The notes below the pieces were generated by a model. It did no database searches. It was given only the letters and a program-made list of their open reading frames with translations, and was not told the origin of the DNA. A stretch of DNA of 64,000 nt. It comes from Athalassotoga saccharophila (lineage in GTDB: Bacteria > Thermotogota > Thermotogae > Mesoaciditogales > Mesoaciditogaceae). Within the stretch, counting starts at the first letter, position 1, and each line of letters opens with the position of its first letter. This document shows, in pieces, positions 25,776-34,692 of this stretch. The DNA lies in NCBI RefSeq assembly GCF_009936215.1, contig NZ_AP019551.1:1264708-1328707 (forward strand). Direction: 5' to 3'. A program made the position numbers and the translations under genes.

Positions 25776-27387
25776 ATATCCGAAGGGAATAATCATCGAA
25801 GGGATAGCGAAAGAGTATCAAAAATTCTATCCTTCGAAGATAGTTGCATCACTTTTCAACAACGATATAAGGGAACTTTCGAAAACTCTCGAAAGAGATG
25901 GCACGCTTGATTTCATCGATCTGACAAGTGAGGACGGAGTTAGGATATATCAAAGAGGTCTCATGTTTTTGGCATATGTTGCGGCAAAAAAGATCTTTCC
26001 TGACAAAAAGATGCGTGTCAGATATTCTCTTGGAAAGGGCATATACTGCGAATTCGATGGATGGGTGCCATCGGAAGAGGAACTCAAAAATCTGAAGGAT
26101 AAAATGCGTGAACTTGTAGAAATGGATATACCATTCTTAAAAGAAGAACTTTACAAATTCGATGCTCTTGAACTTTTTGAGAAAAATGGCATGAAAGACA
26201 AAATAGAACTTTTGAAGTACAGGACGAAATCCACGATAAACATTTACTGGTTTGAAAATTATTTCAACTACTATTATGGTCATATGGTTCCTTCTACATC
26301 TTACATAACGCTCTTTGACGTTGTCAAAGTTAACGATGGATTTGTCCTTGTTCATCCAGATATAACGTCTCCGAATGAATTACCAGTTTACGTTCCACAG
26401 GTAAAGATGGCAAAGGCTTACGAGGACAGGGCAAGATGGGGAAAGATCGTGGGAATGGAGACTGTGGGAGATTTAAACAAAATAGTTGCCGATGGAAAGG
26501 CACGCGAACTTATAATGATGTGTGAATTGCTCCACGAAAAGGAGATATCAAAAATAGCAGACACGATAACTTCTAAAGGAAGCGTTAAACTTGTGTTATG
26601 TGCGGGACCTTCTTCTTCTGGAAAAACAACATTTTCGAAGAGATTGTCTTTGCAATTAAGAGTCAACGGCTTTGAGCCTTATGCAATTTCTCTCGATGAT
26701 TATTTCGTCGAAAGGGACAAAACGCCGCTTGGACCGGATGGAAAGCCGGATTTCGAATCGATAGAGGCATTAGATCTTGAACTTTTTTCTCAAAACATGA
26801 ATGATATCTTTAGCGGGAAGACTGTTGAACTTCCAAAGTTCAACTTCAAAACGGGCAAGCGCGAATACAAAGGAGAGATGATAAAGCCGACCGAAAAGAC
26901 AATTCTTGTCGTTGAAGGCATTCACGGTCTTAACCCTTTGATGACGAAGAATTTTGATCCTTCTTTAGTCTACAAAGTTTACGTTAGCGCCCTAACCCAG
27001 ACAAGTCTCGATGAGGACAACAGGATTCCAACGACAGATGTCAGGATAATAAGAAGGATGATAAGGGATTACAATTTCAGAGGCCATAGCGCCCTTATGA
27101 CTTTACAGATGTGGCAGAATGTCAGAATCGGAGAAGAAAAGAATATCTTCCCTTATCAAGAAGAGGCAGACGTGATGTTTAACTCCGCACTTCCCTATGA
27201 ACTTGCGGTGTTAAAAAACTTTGCGATGCCACTTTTGCTTCAGGTTGACAATTCTACAGCCGAATACAGCCAAGCGAGAAGACTTATAAGATTTCTCGAT
27301 TATTTCTTACCAATAGTTGATTTCGATGTCATACCTGCTACTTCCATAATAAGGGAGTTCATAGGTTCAAGTTATTTCCATTATTAA
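25726..27387 (+). CDS. Uridine kinase-like protein with ThrRS/TGS-like N-terminus
   Basis: A 553-residue protein. Residues 1-70 resemble a TGS-type ubiquitin fold (MLKIKIAKLNKTVEYPKG), residues 70-285 the second ThrRS-like region (FDALELFEKNGMKDKIELL), and the last 260 a P-loop kinase of the uridine kinase/phosphoribulokinase family with GPSSSGKTTFSKRL (about 296-305), SLDDYFVERDKTP and VVEGIHGLNPLM. This architecture is known in Thermotogota and many firmicutes and is taken to be a nucleoside kinase. ATG 25726 follows GAGGAGGG. It starts inside the wecA-like gene. Confidence 0.9.
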   Translation: MGDMLKIKIAKLNKTVEYPKGIIIEGIAKEYQKFYPSKIVASLFNNDIRELSKTLERDGTLDFIDLTSEDGVRIYQRGLMFLAYVAAKKIFPDKKMRVRYSLGKGIYCEFDGWVPSEEELKNLKDKMRELVEMDIPFLKEELYKFDALELFEKNGMKDKIELLKYRTKSTINIYWFENYFNYYYGHMVPSTSYITLFDVVKVNDGFVLVHPDITSPNELPVYVPQVKMAKAYEDRARWGKIVGMETVGDLNKIVADGKARELIMMCELLHEKEISKIADTITSKGSVKLVLCAGPSSSGKTTFSKRLSLQLRVNGFEPYAISLDDYFVERDKTPLGPDGKPDFESIEALDLELFSQNMNDIFSGKTVELPKFNFKTGKREYKGEMIKPTEKTILVVEGIHGLNPLMTKNFDPSLVYKVYVSALTQTSLDEDNRIPTTDVRIIRRMIRDYNFRGHSALMTLQMWQNVRIGEEKNIFPYQEEADVMFNSALPYELAVLKNFAMPLLLQVDNSTAEYSQARRLIRFLDYFLPIVDFDVIPATSIIREFIGSSYFHY

Positions 27388-27512
27388 TACACTTAAATAA
27401 CTTTGAAAGTCGAATGTTCATTGAAGACCTGCCGGAACGATGATTCGAAATTTAAAATTATTTTGTTATACATAGATGAGAGGAGGAATGCGAAGAATCT
27501 TCGCGAAATCAG

Positions 27513-28673
27513 ATGGGTGAAAAATTTGTTGTTATGCAGGGAGATGAGGCATGCGCGCGTGGCGCGATTTTGGCAGGATGCAGATTTTTTGCCGGCTATC
27601 CGATCACGCCGGCGACAGATATAGCCGAGGTTATGGCCGCAAAATTACCAAAGGTTGGTGGCACATTCATACAAATGGAGGATGAAATAGCAAGTGCCTC
27701 GGCAATAATAGGTGCCTCTCTTGCCGGTGTTAAATCGATGACCGCAACGAGCGGTCCGGGCTTTAGTCTCATGCAAGAGGCTATTGGATACGCTTCTATG
27801 ACGGAGACGCCGGTTGTTTTTGTCGATGTGCAAAGGACAGGGCCAAGTACCGGTTTTCCAACAAAGACGGCTCAAGGGGATATAATGCAATCGAGATGGG
27901 GAACACATGGAGATCATGCGATAATAGTTTTGTATCCTTCCACGGTCGAAGAGATTTACAGATACATAGTGACGGCCTTTAACTTCTCGGAAATTTACAG
28001 AACTCCGGTGATATTTTTAATGGATGAGACGATAGGCCACTTAAGAGAAAGTTTTTATCTCCCAGATCCTGAAGAATTTACCATTGTAGAAAGGGTAACG
28101 TCTTCAAGCGTAGATCAAAATACAATATACCAGCCATTTTTGGAAGAGTCAGAATTAGATGATGAGATCCAGCCATTAGTTCCCATGGGAGACACGAGAT
28201 TTCACATTTCCGGATTGTTCCACGACGAAAGTGGTTTCCCGGTTGGAAATGCAGACGAGGCTTCAAAACTTGTGAAGCACTTTGTAAACAAGATAAACTT
28301 ACACATTGATGAGATTCTCATATACGATTCTTACATGATCGAAGATGCAGAATATTTGATAATAGCGTACGGATCAACAGCGAGAAGTGCTTACAGGGCT
28401 TTAAAACTTGCGAGGGCAAATGGAATAAAGGCGGGCCTTTTCAAGCCAATTACCATATGGCCATTTCCTGCCAATCCGTTAAGAAAGATACTTTCAAACA
28501 TAAATGGCATAGTTGTTGCCGAGATGAATATGGGACAATTCGCACGTGAGGTCATGAGAATAAACAAAAAATCCATTCCAATGGAGACAGTGCTTAGAGA
28601 GGACGGTGAATTGATCCAGCCTTACGCTATAGTCGAGGCTTTGACAAGAATTTCAAGTGAACACGAAGAATAA
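27513..28673 (+). CDS. korA: 2-oxoacid:ferredoxin oxidoreductase alpha subunit (KorA-like), orphan
   Basis: A 386-residue alpha subunit of the KorAB type that binds 2-oxoacid with the TPP-carrying beta subunit: MQGDEACARGAILAGCRFFAGYPITPATDI, QMEDEIASASAIIGASLAG, TATSGPGFSLMQEAIGYASMTE and RTGPSTGFPT. Domain II ends with MNMGQFAREVMRI. The beta, gamma and delta genes usually next to it are not here: an unrelated transporter follows with a 17-base overlap. The start ATG 27513 has no close ribosome site; a GAGGAGG 26 bases upstream is separated by a small hairpin and a short leader ORF. The substrate may be 2-oxoglutarate or another 2-oxoacid. Confidence 0.9.
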   Translation: MGEKFVVMQGDEACARGAILAGCRFFAGYPITPATDIAEVMAAKLPKVGGTFIQMEDEIASASAIIGASLAGVKSMTATSGPGFSLMQEAIGYASMTETPVVFVDVQRTGPSTGFPTKTAQGDIMQSRWGTHGDHAIIVLYPSTVEEIYRYIVTAFNFSEIYRTPVIFLMDETIGHLRESFYLPDPEEFTIVERVTSSSVDQNTIYQPFLEESELDDEIQPLVPMGDTRFHISGLFHDESGFPVGNADEASKLVKHFVNKINLHIDEILIYDSYMIEDAEYLIIAYGSTARSAYRALKLARANGIKAGLFKPITIWPFPANPLRKILSNINGIVVAEMNMGQFAREVMRINKKSIPMETVLREDGELIQPYAIVEALTRISSEHEE

Positions 28674-29559
28674 TACTCTGAATGTTTCTCTTGCTTTACT
28701 TGTTATTTTCTTTTGGGGAATATCTTTTGTAGCGATAAAAGTTGTCGTAAGCGTTATACCACCGATAACAATGGCTCTGTTCAGGTTTATGATCTCATTT
28801 TTGATACTGTGGATCTTCTCAAAGATAAGGCCAAACGGGCAGAAACTTACAAGAAAGGCTAAAGCACTTTCTGCCCTTGCGGGTTTGTGGGGAATAACGA
28901 TTTACTTCATCTTCGAAAATTTTGGCGTGAATTTTACAACGCCAGCGCAGGCTTCTATCTTGATTGCAACGGTGCCAATTTTTACCATATTAATCATGGA
29001 CGTATCGAGAAAAAAGATGAGTGGCATTCTGCTTTATGTCATGTCTTTTCTTTCTTTGATAGGTGTTTCGATAATAATCCTTTCGAATGGATTTGATTTT
29101 AGAGGAGACGTTATAGGAGATTTACTTGTGCTTGTGGCAGCGATATCGTGGGGAATGTACACGCTCTACGTTGAAAAACTTTCAGGATATGACAACCTTT
29201 TGACCACCGTTGAGATGACAAAATGGGGTCTCATCTTTCTTATTCCCTTCTCCGCCGTTGAGATGTACATAAGAAAGCCGAATGTGCTATCATTCTTCAG
29301 GCCAGACGTGATATTGTGGCTCTTGTTTCTCGGCACACTATGTTCTGGCTTTGGATATCTTATATGGAATTATGCGGTAAGGACTGTCGGATCAAGGACA
29401 ACGAGCAATTTCATATATCTAATACCAGTTGTCTCTGTCATAGCAGACGCCGCTATACTTAGAAATATCCCTTCCGTATGGCTTTACATAGGAGGAGGGG
29501 TAACAATGGTTGGTGTCATAGCAGGCGAAAGACTTGGAAGGAAGGAAGAACTCAGTTGA
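28657..29559 (+). CDS. EamA/DMT-superfamily transporter
   Basis: A 300-residue membrane protein with ten predicted helices in two EamA repeats. The first starts [20 protein letters not shown] and the second [19 protein letters not shown]. EamA proteins export amino acids, metabolites or drugs; the substrate cannot be named. GTG 28657 lies inside the korA end. Its stop overlaps panD (opposite strand) by 8 bases. Confidence 0.9.
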   Translation: MNTKNNTLNVSLALLVIFFWGISFVAIKVVVSVIPPITMALFRFMISFLILWIFSKIRPNGQKLTRKAKALSALAGLWGITIYFIFENFGVNFTTPAQASILIATVPIFTILIMDVSRKKMSGILLYVMSFLSLIGVSIIILSNGFDFRGDVIGDLLVLVAAISWGMYTLYVEKLSGYDNLLTTVEMTKWGLIFLIPFSAVEMYIRKPNVLSFFRPDVILWLLFLGTLCSGFGYLIWNYAVRTVGSRTTSNFIYLIPVVSVIADAAILRNIPSVWLYIGGGVTMVGVIAGERLGRKEELS

Positions 29560-29899
29560 TCTTGATTCTGTTTTGTGAGTCAACGAAGACGATTTTTGGA
29601 ATGTGAGGTTCATTGACATCAAAGATGGCATAGGCCATTATTATGACAGTATCTCCCACCTCACCCAGACGCGCGGCCGCACCGTTAAGAGAGATTATGC
29701 CTGAATTTTCTTCTCCTTTTATGGCGTAAGTTTCGAATCTATTTCCGTTGTTGACATTTACAACCTGAACGAGTTCTCCTTCCTCAATTCCTGCAGCCCT
29801 CATAAGTGCGCTATCGATCGTTATCGAACCTTCGTACTCAAGATTCTTGGAAGTGATAGTTGCTCTGTGAATTTTCGAACTTAAAAATATCTTTTGCAT
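29552..29899 (-). CDS. panD: Aspartate 1-decarboxylase proenzyme
   Basis: A 115-residue pyruvoyl enzyme making beta-alanine for pantothenate. The self-cleavage site is Gly24-Ser25 in YEGSITID; other family blocks are [30 protein letters not shown] and [10 protein letters not shown]. Length is normal. GGAGG precedes the ATG; a TATAAT lies upstream on the minus strand (29937-29932). It stands alone, without panB or panC. Its 3' end overlaps the convergent transporter gene. Confidence 0.96.
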   Translation of the reverse strand: MQKIFLSSKIHRATITSKNLEYEGSITIDSALMRAAGIEEGELVQVVNVNNGNRFETYAIKGEENSGIISLNGAAARLGEVGDTVIIMAYAIFDVNEPHIPKIVFVDSQNRIKIN

Positions 29900-29955
29900 T
29901 TCAAACCTCCATAAGATCTTTTGACATCTGTATTATACCAGAAAAATCGGACATT

Positions 29956-29988
29956 TCGAATCATCGAAAAGATTCGACATGTTATAAT
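29956..29988. promoter_or_regulatory. Divergent panD/pepV promoter region with inverted repeat
   Basis: TCGAATC (29956-29962) and GATTCGA (29971-29977) form a perfect 7-bp inverted repeat with an 8-base spacer. It lies just before a TATAAT at 29983-29988 that would serve pepV, occupying its -35 position, and upstream of the panD -10. An operator is a plausible reading; no -35 consensus is seen. Confidence 0.4.
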
Positions 29989-30021
29989 TGAATTAATTTA
30001 GAGTTGAATGGGAGGCAAAAG

Positions 30022-31416
30022 ATGAATAAAGATCTTGATAATCTTGTTCTTTCTTTAAAAGACGAAATGTTAAAAGAGATCTCTGAGATCATAAAATTCA
30101 AATCATACAAATCGACACCAACTCCTGATGCACCTTTTGGCGTTGAGGTAAAAAAGGCGCTCGACTACGCGCTTTCTCTTGGGAAAAAATATGGCTTTAA
30201 AACGAAAAATGTGGACAATTACGCAGGCCACGTTGAATTTGGAAATGGTCAAAAGACCTTTGGAGTGCTTGGCCATTTAGACGTCGTTCCGGAAGGAACT
30301 GGCTGGTCAGTGGATCCGTATGGCGGGGTGATCAAGGACGGATATCTGTGGGGTAGAGGATCAGAAGATGACAAAGGCCCCATAATGGCTGCTTTTTTCG
30401 CTCTCAAGGCTGTAAAAGACTTTGGAATTAATCCCAAAGGCAGAATAAGGGTTATTTTCGGAACCAATGAAGAATCTGGATGGGAGTGCATGAAACATTA
30501 TTTCAAACACGAGAAAAAGCCCGATTGGGGAGTAACCCCAGATGGCGCATTTCCTATGATAAATGTTGAAAAGGGTATCGCTGATATCGAGATAAGTCTC
30601 TCGAGAAATCCATCGTTGAAAAAGGGAAGCCTTTCTCTTGTATCCCTTAAAGGCGGAGAGGCTCCGAACATGGTGGCGCAAAACGCAAAGGCCGTCATCA
30701 AAATAAATAACAAGAAATTTTCCACAGAGATTCTGAAGGGTTTTAAACCTTCGAATGGTGCAAAGATAAATTTTTCAATCGATAAAGATAGACTTGAGAT
30801 AACTGCCACGGGTAAATCAGCGCACGGCGCGAATCCATCGGCAGGCATCAATGCCATAAGTGCACTTTTGGATTTAATCGGAAATCTTGATCTTGACGAC
30901 GTAGAGATCCTTGGCCACATCAAAAAAATTTCTCAAAAAGTAGGGTACGAGACAGATGGAAAGTCCCTTGGCATAGCCGGCCGGGATGAGATGTCCGGTC
31001 CTTTGACTGTAAATTTGGGTCTTATGGAAATAAATCCCAAAAAGATGAAATTGGTTCTTAACATAAGATACCCGATCTTTTTCAATTTGAAAATGATAAA
31101 AAAGCAAATTGAAGAATCTCTCAAAGGACTGAAGATATCGGTAGGGCACCATCATGATCCACTCTTTGTCTCTCCTGACAACGAATTAATACACATCCTT
31201 TCGGATGTGTACGAGGACATGACGGGACAAAAAGCCTACCTCATAGCAATAGGAGGAGGAACCTACGCAAGGGCAATTCCAAATGCCGTTGCCTTTGGTC
31301 CTACCTTCCCAGGTCATGAGTCGAGAGAGCACCAGCCAGATGAGAGGATATCCATAGATGATCTTTTGATGATCTCAAGAATCTATGCCCAGTTATTCTA
31401 TAAAATCCTTTCGTAG
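30022..31416 (+). CDS. pepV: Sapep-family dipeptidase (PepV-like, M20)
   Basis: A 464-residue metallopeptidase that splits dipeptides in the cytoplasm. Metal ligands appear in LGHLDVVP (His, Asp), GRGSEDDKGP (Asp) and TNEESGWE (Glu pair); a dimer or lid domain interrupts it (KSAHGANPSAGINAI), and GGGTYARAIPNAVAFGP is near the end. ATG 30022 follows GGGAGG; a TTG at 30004 has no ribosome site. YqeY and kdd follow closely and are likely cotranscribed. Confidence 0.93.
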   Translation: MNKDLDNLVLSLKDEMLKEISEIIKFKSYKSTPTPDAPFGVEVKKALDYALSLGKKYGFKTKNVDNYAGHVEFGNGQKTFGVLGHLDVVPEGTGWSVDPYGGVIKDGYLWGRGSEDDKGPIMAAFFALKAVKDFGINPKGRIRVIFGTNEESGWECMKHYFKHEKKPDWGVTPDGAFPMINVEKGIADIEISLSRNPSLKKGSLSLVSLKGGEAPNMVAQNAKAVIKINNKKFSTEILKGFKPSNGAKINFSIDKDRLEITATGKSAHGANPSAGINAISALLDLIGNLDLDDVEILGHIKKISQKVGYETDGKSLGIAGRDEMSGPLTVNLGLMEINPKKMKLVLNIRYPIFFNLKMIKKQIEESLKGLKISVGHHHDPLFVSPDNELIHILSDVYEDMTGQKAYLIAIGGGTYARAIPNAVAFGPTFPGHESREHQPDERISIDDLLMISRIYAQLFYKILS

Positions 31417-31426
31417 GAGGTAATTT

Positions 31427-31870
31427 ATGAGTATCTTAGAGGATCTGAGAAACAAGTTAAAAGATGCGATGATCGCAAAAGACGAGGTTCGCACGAGAGT
31501 TCTAAGGCTTTTAGTGTCTGCCGTCAAGAATTTCGAGGTTGAGAAGATAAAGCAAATAAGTGAAGAGGAGTTCGATGCAGTAGTTAAAAAACAAATAAAG
31601 GAAAGAGAAGAAGCGATAGAAGATTTTACCAAGGGAAATAGGCTCGATCTTGCCGAAGAAGAGAAAAAAGAACTCGAGATATTGAAAGAATTCGCAAGGC
31701 CCGAACTTTCAGACGAAGAAATAGAGAAGGTTGTCTCGGAGAAGATCAAGGAGATGGGAATTTCATCTTCAAAAGAGATTGGGAAATTGATGGGATCACT
31801 CATGAAGGAATTCAAGGGAAAGGCTTCCGGCGATCGTGTGAAGGCAATCGCCGAGAAACTCTTAAAATAA
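31427..31870 (+). CDS. GatB/YqeY domain protein
   Basis: A 147-residue, highly charged helical protein of the YqeY family, related to the tail domain of GatB and possibly able to bind tRNA. The pattern LKDAMIAKDEVRTRVLRLLVSAVKNFE, QIKEREEAIEDFTKGNRLDLAEEEKKEL and MGSLMKEFKGKASGDRV is diagnostic. AGGAGGTAATTT precedes the ATG. It lies 10 bases after pepV and 26 bases before kdd. Its precise role is unknown in any organism. Confidence 0.92.
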   Translation: MSILEDLRNKLKDAMIAKDEVRTRVLRLLVSAVKNFEVEKIKQISEEEFDAVVKKQIKEREEAIEDFTKGNRLDLAEEEKKELEILKEFARPELSDEEIEKVVSEKIKEMGISSSKEIGKLMGSLMKEFKGKASGDRVKAIAEKLLK

Positions 31871-31896
31871 AAATAAATCGGTGAGGAGGAAGTAAA

Positions 31897-32928
31897 ATGA
31901 TAGGAAACAAATACGGTACTCACAGGGTAATAGAGCCCAAGGGAGTACTTCCACAGCCTGCGTGGAAGATTGACAACGATATGTCAAAACTTTACGACAA
32001 CGAAATCCTTGTCGACGTCGTGACTCTAAACATCGATGCGGCATCCTTTACCCAGATAAGAGACTCTGTCGGTGATGACGAAGAGAAGATCGCTTCAAAG
32101 ATCATGGAAATAGTCAAAGAAAGGGGTAAGATGCAAAATCCAGTTACAGGCTCTGGAGGTATGCTCATAGGAAGGGTAGAAAAGATAGGAGAGGCACTTA
32201 AAAACAAGATAGATCTCAAGGTTGGTGACGAGATAGCAACGCTCGTTTCCTTGTCTTTGACACCGTTAAAGATAGAGAAGATAAAGAAGGTTCATCTCGA
32301 TAAAGATCAGGTAGACGTAGAGGCAAAGGCGATCCTTTTTGAAAGCGGGATTTACGCAAAACTTCCGCCAGACATGGACAGACGCCTTGCGCTTGCAATT
32401 CTCGATGTCGCCGGAGCGCCGGCGCAGACGGCAAGGCTTGTAAACCCAAATGATATCGTCGTTATAATCGGTGCTTACGGAAAATCCGGGTTACTTTGTT
32501 CCTACGTTGCGAAAAAATATGCCGGACCTGCCGGAAAGGTCATCGCAATAGTTCGATCAAAGGCAAAAGCCGAAAACCTCGTGAAAATTGGAATAACTGA
32601 CATATTCGAAGCAGACGCAAGGGACGCCGTAAAAGTAGAAGAAATCGTTTCAAAGACCACAAATGGAAGAATGGCGGACGTGACTATAAATGTGGTAAAC
32701 AATCCTGACACGGAGATGGCATCGATCCTCGCGACGCGTGATTATGGGACGGTCTACTTCTTTTCGATGGCTACATCATTTACCAAGGCTGCTCTTGGCG
32801 CAGAAGGCGTTGGCAAGGATGTCAATATGATAATAGGAAATGGATACATGACAAACCACGCACAGATAGCGCTCGATACTGTAAGAGAAAGTAAGGTTTT
32901 GAAAGAGATATTCGAAAGAATGTATTAA
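31897..32928 (+). CDS. kdd: L-erythro-3,5-diaminohexanoate dehydrogenase
   Basis: A 343-residue NAD-dependent enzyme of lysine fermentation that oxidatively deaminates 3,5-diaminohexanoate. Characteristic blocks are GTHRVIEPKGVLPQPAWKID, NPVTGSGGMLIGRV, the Rossmann segment VIIGAYGKSGLLCSYVAKK and SMATSFTKAALGAEGVGKD with NMIIGNGYMTNHA. Zinc-type ligands of ordinary alcohol dehydrogenases are missing, which separates Kdd from them. The other lysine-fermentation genes (kamA, kamDE, kce, kal) are not in the window. GAGGAGG precedes the start. A bidirectional hairpin terminator follows. Confidence 0.9.
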   Translation: MIGNKYGTHRVIEPKGVLPQPAWKIDNDMSKLYDNEILVDVVTLNIDAASFTQIRDSVGDDEEKIASKIMEIVKERGKMQNPVTGSGGMLIGRVEKIGEALKNKIDLKVGDEIATLVSLSLTPLKIEKIKKVHLDKDQVDVEAKAILFESGIYAKLPPDMDRRLALAILDVAGAPAQTARLVNPNDIVVIIGAYGKSGLLCSYVAKKYAGPAGKVIAIVRSKAKAENLVKIGITDIFEADARDAVKVEEIVSKTTNGRMADVTINVVNNPDTEMASILATRDYGTVYFFSMATSFTKAALGAEGVGKDVNMIIGNGYMTNHAQIALDTVRESKVLKEIFERMY

Positions 32929-32932
32929 AAAT

Positions 32933-32956
32933 AAAGCACGGAATCTTCCGTGCTTT
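32933..32956 (-). terminator. Hairpin terminator between kdd and the ABC operon
   Basis: AAAGCACGGAA (32933-32943) and TTCCGTGCTTT (32946-32956) pair perfectly over 11 bp with a two-base gap. On the minus strand it is followed by a T-rich tail (ATTTTTAA), so it ends the ABC operon; from the plus side it can also stop kdd transcription. The arm overlaps the permease stop codon. Confidence 0.82.
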
Positions 32957-33773
32957 ATCCTTTCACCGCTCCTCCGAGAAGTCCTTTCACAAAGTACTTC
33001 CCCGCGATAAGATAGACTATTAAAGTCGGAATGGCCGTTATAAGGGCACCGGCCATAAGCGTATTCCATTGGGCCATCATCGATCCGTTAAGGTTGTTGA
33101 GCATGACCGTAACTGGCCTGACATCCGGCATAGATCCGAGAACGAGACCGAAGAGAAAGTTATTCCATATATTTGTGAATTGCCATATAGAGGCAACAAC
33201 GATTCCGGGTATTGAAAGAGGAAGGATTATCCTTGCGTATATCTGGAGAGTATTCGCTCCATCAACCTGGCCGGCTTCTAACAAACTCGTCGGGATAGAA
33301 CTGTAGAAGTTTCTAAATATAAGCGTGGTAATTGGTATTCCGTACGCTGTATGGGTTATTATCAAAGACCAGATATTTCCGTAAAGGCCCAAAGAAGCCA
33401 TGAATTTCACGAGCGGTATCAAGACCACCTGATATGGCAAAAACATTCCGAAAAGCAAAAATAGAAAGACCGTGTTTGACCCTTTGAATTTGACCTTTGT
33501 CAGGGCAAATCCTCCTATAGATCCGAGGAAAACCGAGAAAATCAAAGCGGGAATTGTGAATTCAAAACTGTTGACAAATCCCTGAGAAATTCCATTCCAT
33601 GCCGTTACAAATCCAGAAAGATCTATATGAACTGGTAATGACCAAGAACTCGTCGTGTTGACTTCCTGAAGAGATTTAAGGGAAGTTACGATCAACATGT
33701 ATATTGGAAAGAGAAAAAAGATCGAAGCGATTATCAAAACTGTATAAACGGCTATCTTTTTTGATATTCTCAT
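32955..33773 (-). CDS. Carbohydrate ABC transporter permease (MalG type)
   Basis: A 272-residue inner-membrane permease with six predicted helices. The EAA loop that docks the ATPase is EAGQVDGANTLQIYARIILPLSIPG. It belongs to the CUT1 family. It overlaps the upstream permease gene by ATGA (33773-33770). There is no ATPase gene in the operon, so a shared MsmX/MalK-like ATPase coded elsewhere is likely. Confidence 0.94.
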   Translation of the reverse strand: MRISKKIAVYTVLIIASIFFLFPIYMLIVTSLKSLQEVNTTSSWSLPVHIDLSGFVTAWNGISQGFVNSFEFTIPALIFSVFLGSIGGFALTKVKFKGSNTVFLFLLFGMFLPYQVVLIPLVKFMASLGLYGNIWSLIITHTAYGIPITTLIFRNFYSSIPTSLLEAGQVDGANTLQIYARIILPLSIPGIVVASIWQFTNIWNNFLFGLVLGSMPDVRPVTVMLNNLNGSMMAQWNTLMAGALITAIPTLIVYLIAGKYFVKGLLGGAVKG

Positions 33774-34645
33774 GCCTCTTCCTCCGTGATTCTACCGGCC
33801 GTGAATATGTAAGGAATAACGACTATAAGTGTTAGCGCAAATATTATCATGGCTATCGCGGCACCTCTCGCGACGAAATTTTGTTTGAACCCTGCTATGA
33901 ACATGTAAACGGCTGGCATGTCCGTTGCAAAAGCGGGACCTCCCTGCGTCATGACCCAGACTATATCGAACATCTGCAAAGAAAGTTGAACCATCAAAAC
34001 GAAAGCGGTAACGGTTGAAGATTGAACCATTGGAATTATTATATTCCAGTAAAGCCTAAATCCATGGGCTCCATCGAGTCTCGCCGCTTCGAGTACTTCC
34101 TGTGGTATGCCCCTAAGACCCGCAAGATATATCGACGTTGTAAAGCCGGTATACTGCCATATCGTTGCTATTATTATGGCCGGCAGGGCATAGGTCATGC
34201 TTCCAAGCCAGTTTATAGCGGGAAGATGAAGAATCTGAAATAAAGATGCAAGGGCACCATTAGTCGGATCGTAAATCCATACCCATATAACGCCGGAAAC
34301 AACAAGGGAAATGGCCATTGGAAGCAAAAAAACAGTTCTAAAAAACGATTCGAATTTTACCCCGCTGTTCAAAAGAGTGGCAAGGAAAAATCCAAGAATC
34401 ATTGTTCCGAGGACGAAGAACGGCAGGAAGATGAAGTTATTTATAAGATCCATGTGGAATCTCATGTCCTGCGTGAAGAGATATATGTAATTTTTAAGGC
34501 CCGCAAAGGACCAGTTTGGAAGTAAAGTATTCCAATTGGTAAGAGACACTGCAAAGGTCCACGCTATAAAAGCATAGACGAATATGCCAACGATTATCAC
34601 AGATGGCAATATAAGTCCTATCGACAAAGCAGTTCTTTTCTTCAT
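33770..34645 (-). CDS. Carbohydrate ABC transporter permease (MalF/UgpA type)
   Basis: A 291-residue permease with six predicted helices and the EAA loop EAARLDGAHGFRLYWNIIIPM. ATG 34645 is preferred because GGAGG stands just before it; a longer frame to 34672 would run into the intercistronic hairpin. It pairs with the MalG-type protein downstream and with the binding protein encoded upstream across a terminator-like hairpin. Confidence 0.93.
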   Translation of the reverse strand: MKKRTALSIGLILPSVIIVGIFVYAFIAWTFAVSLTNWNTLLPNWSFAGLKNYIYLFTQDMRFHMDLINNFIFLPFFVLGTMILGFFLATLLNSGVKFESFFRTVFLLPMAISLVVSGVIWVWIYDPTNGALASLFQILHLPAINWLGSMTYALPAIIIATIWQYTGFTTSIYLAGLRGIPQEVLEAARLDGAHGFRLYWNIIIPMVQSSTVTAFVLMVQLSLQMFDIVWVMTQGGPAFATDMPAVYMFIAGFKQNFVARGAAIAMIIFALTLIVVIPYIFTAGRITEEEA

Positions 34646-34666
34646 GTCAACCTCCAAATTCAAAAA

Positions 34667-34686
34667 GGGCACCTTAAAAGGTGCCC
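34667..34686 (-). terminator. Terminator-like hairpin between binding protein and permeases
   Basis: GGGCACCTT (34667-34675) and AAGGTGCCC (34678-34686) are perfectly paired over 9 bp. On the minus strand the stem is followed by TTTTTG, so part of the transcription may stop here after the binding-protein gene. That would give much more binding protein than permease, a common device in ABC operons. Confidence 0.8.
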
Positions 34687-34692
34687 GTATGA

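Noticed and set aside
27403-27624. Plus-strand ORF (73 codons) overlapping the korA start
   Set aside because: It runs out of frame through well conserved KorA codons and has no ribosome site; only the short leader at 27488 deserves attention.
31897-32928. Ordinary zinc alcohol dehydrogenase
   Set aside because: The zinc ligands are missing and GTHRVIEPKG plus SMATSFTKAALGAEG match diaminohexanoate dehydrogenase.
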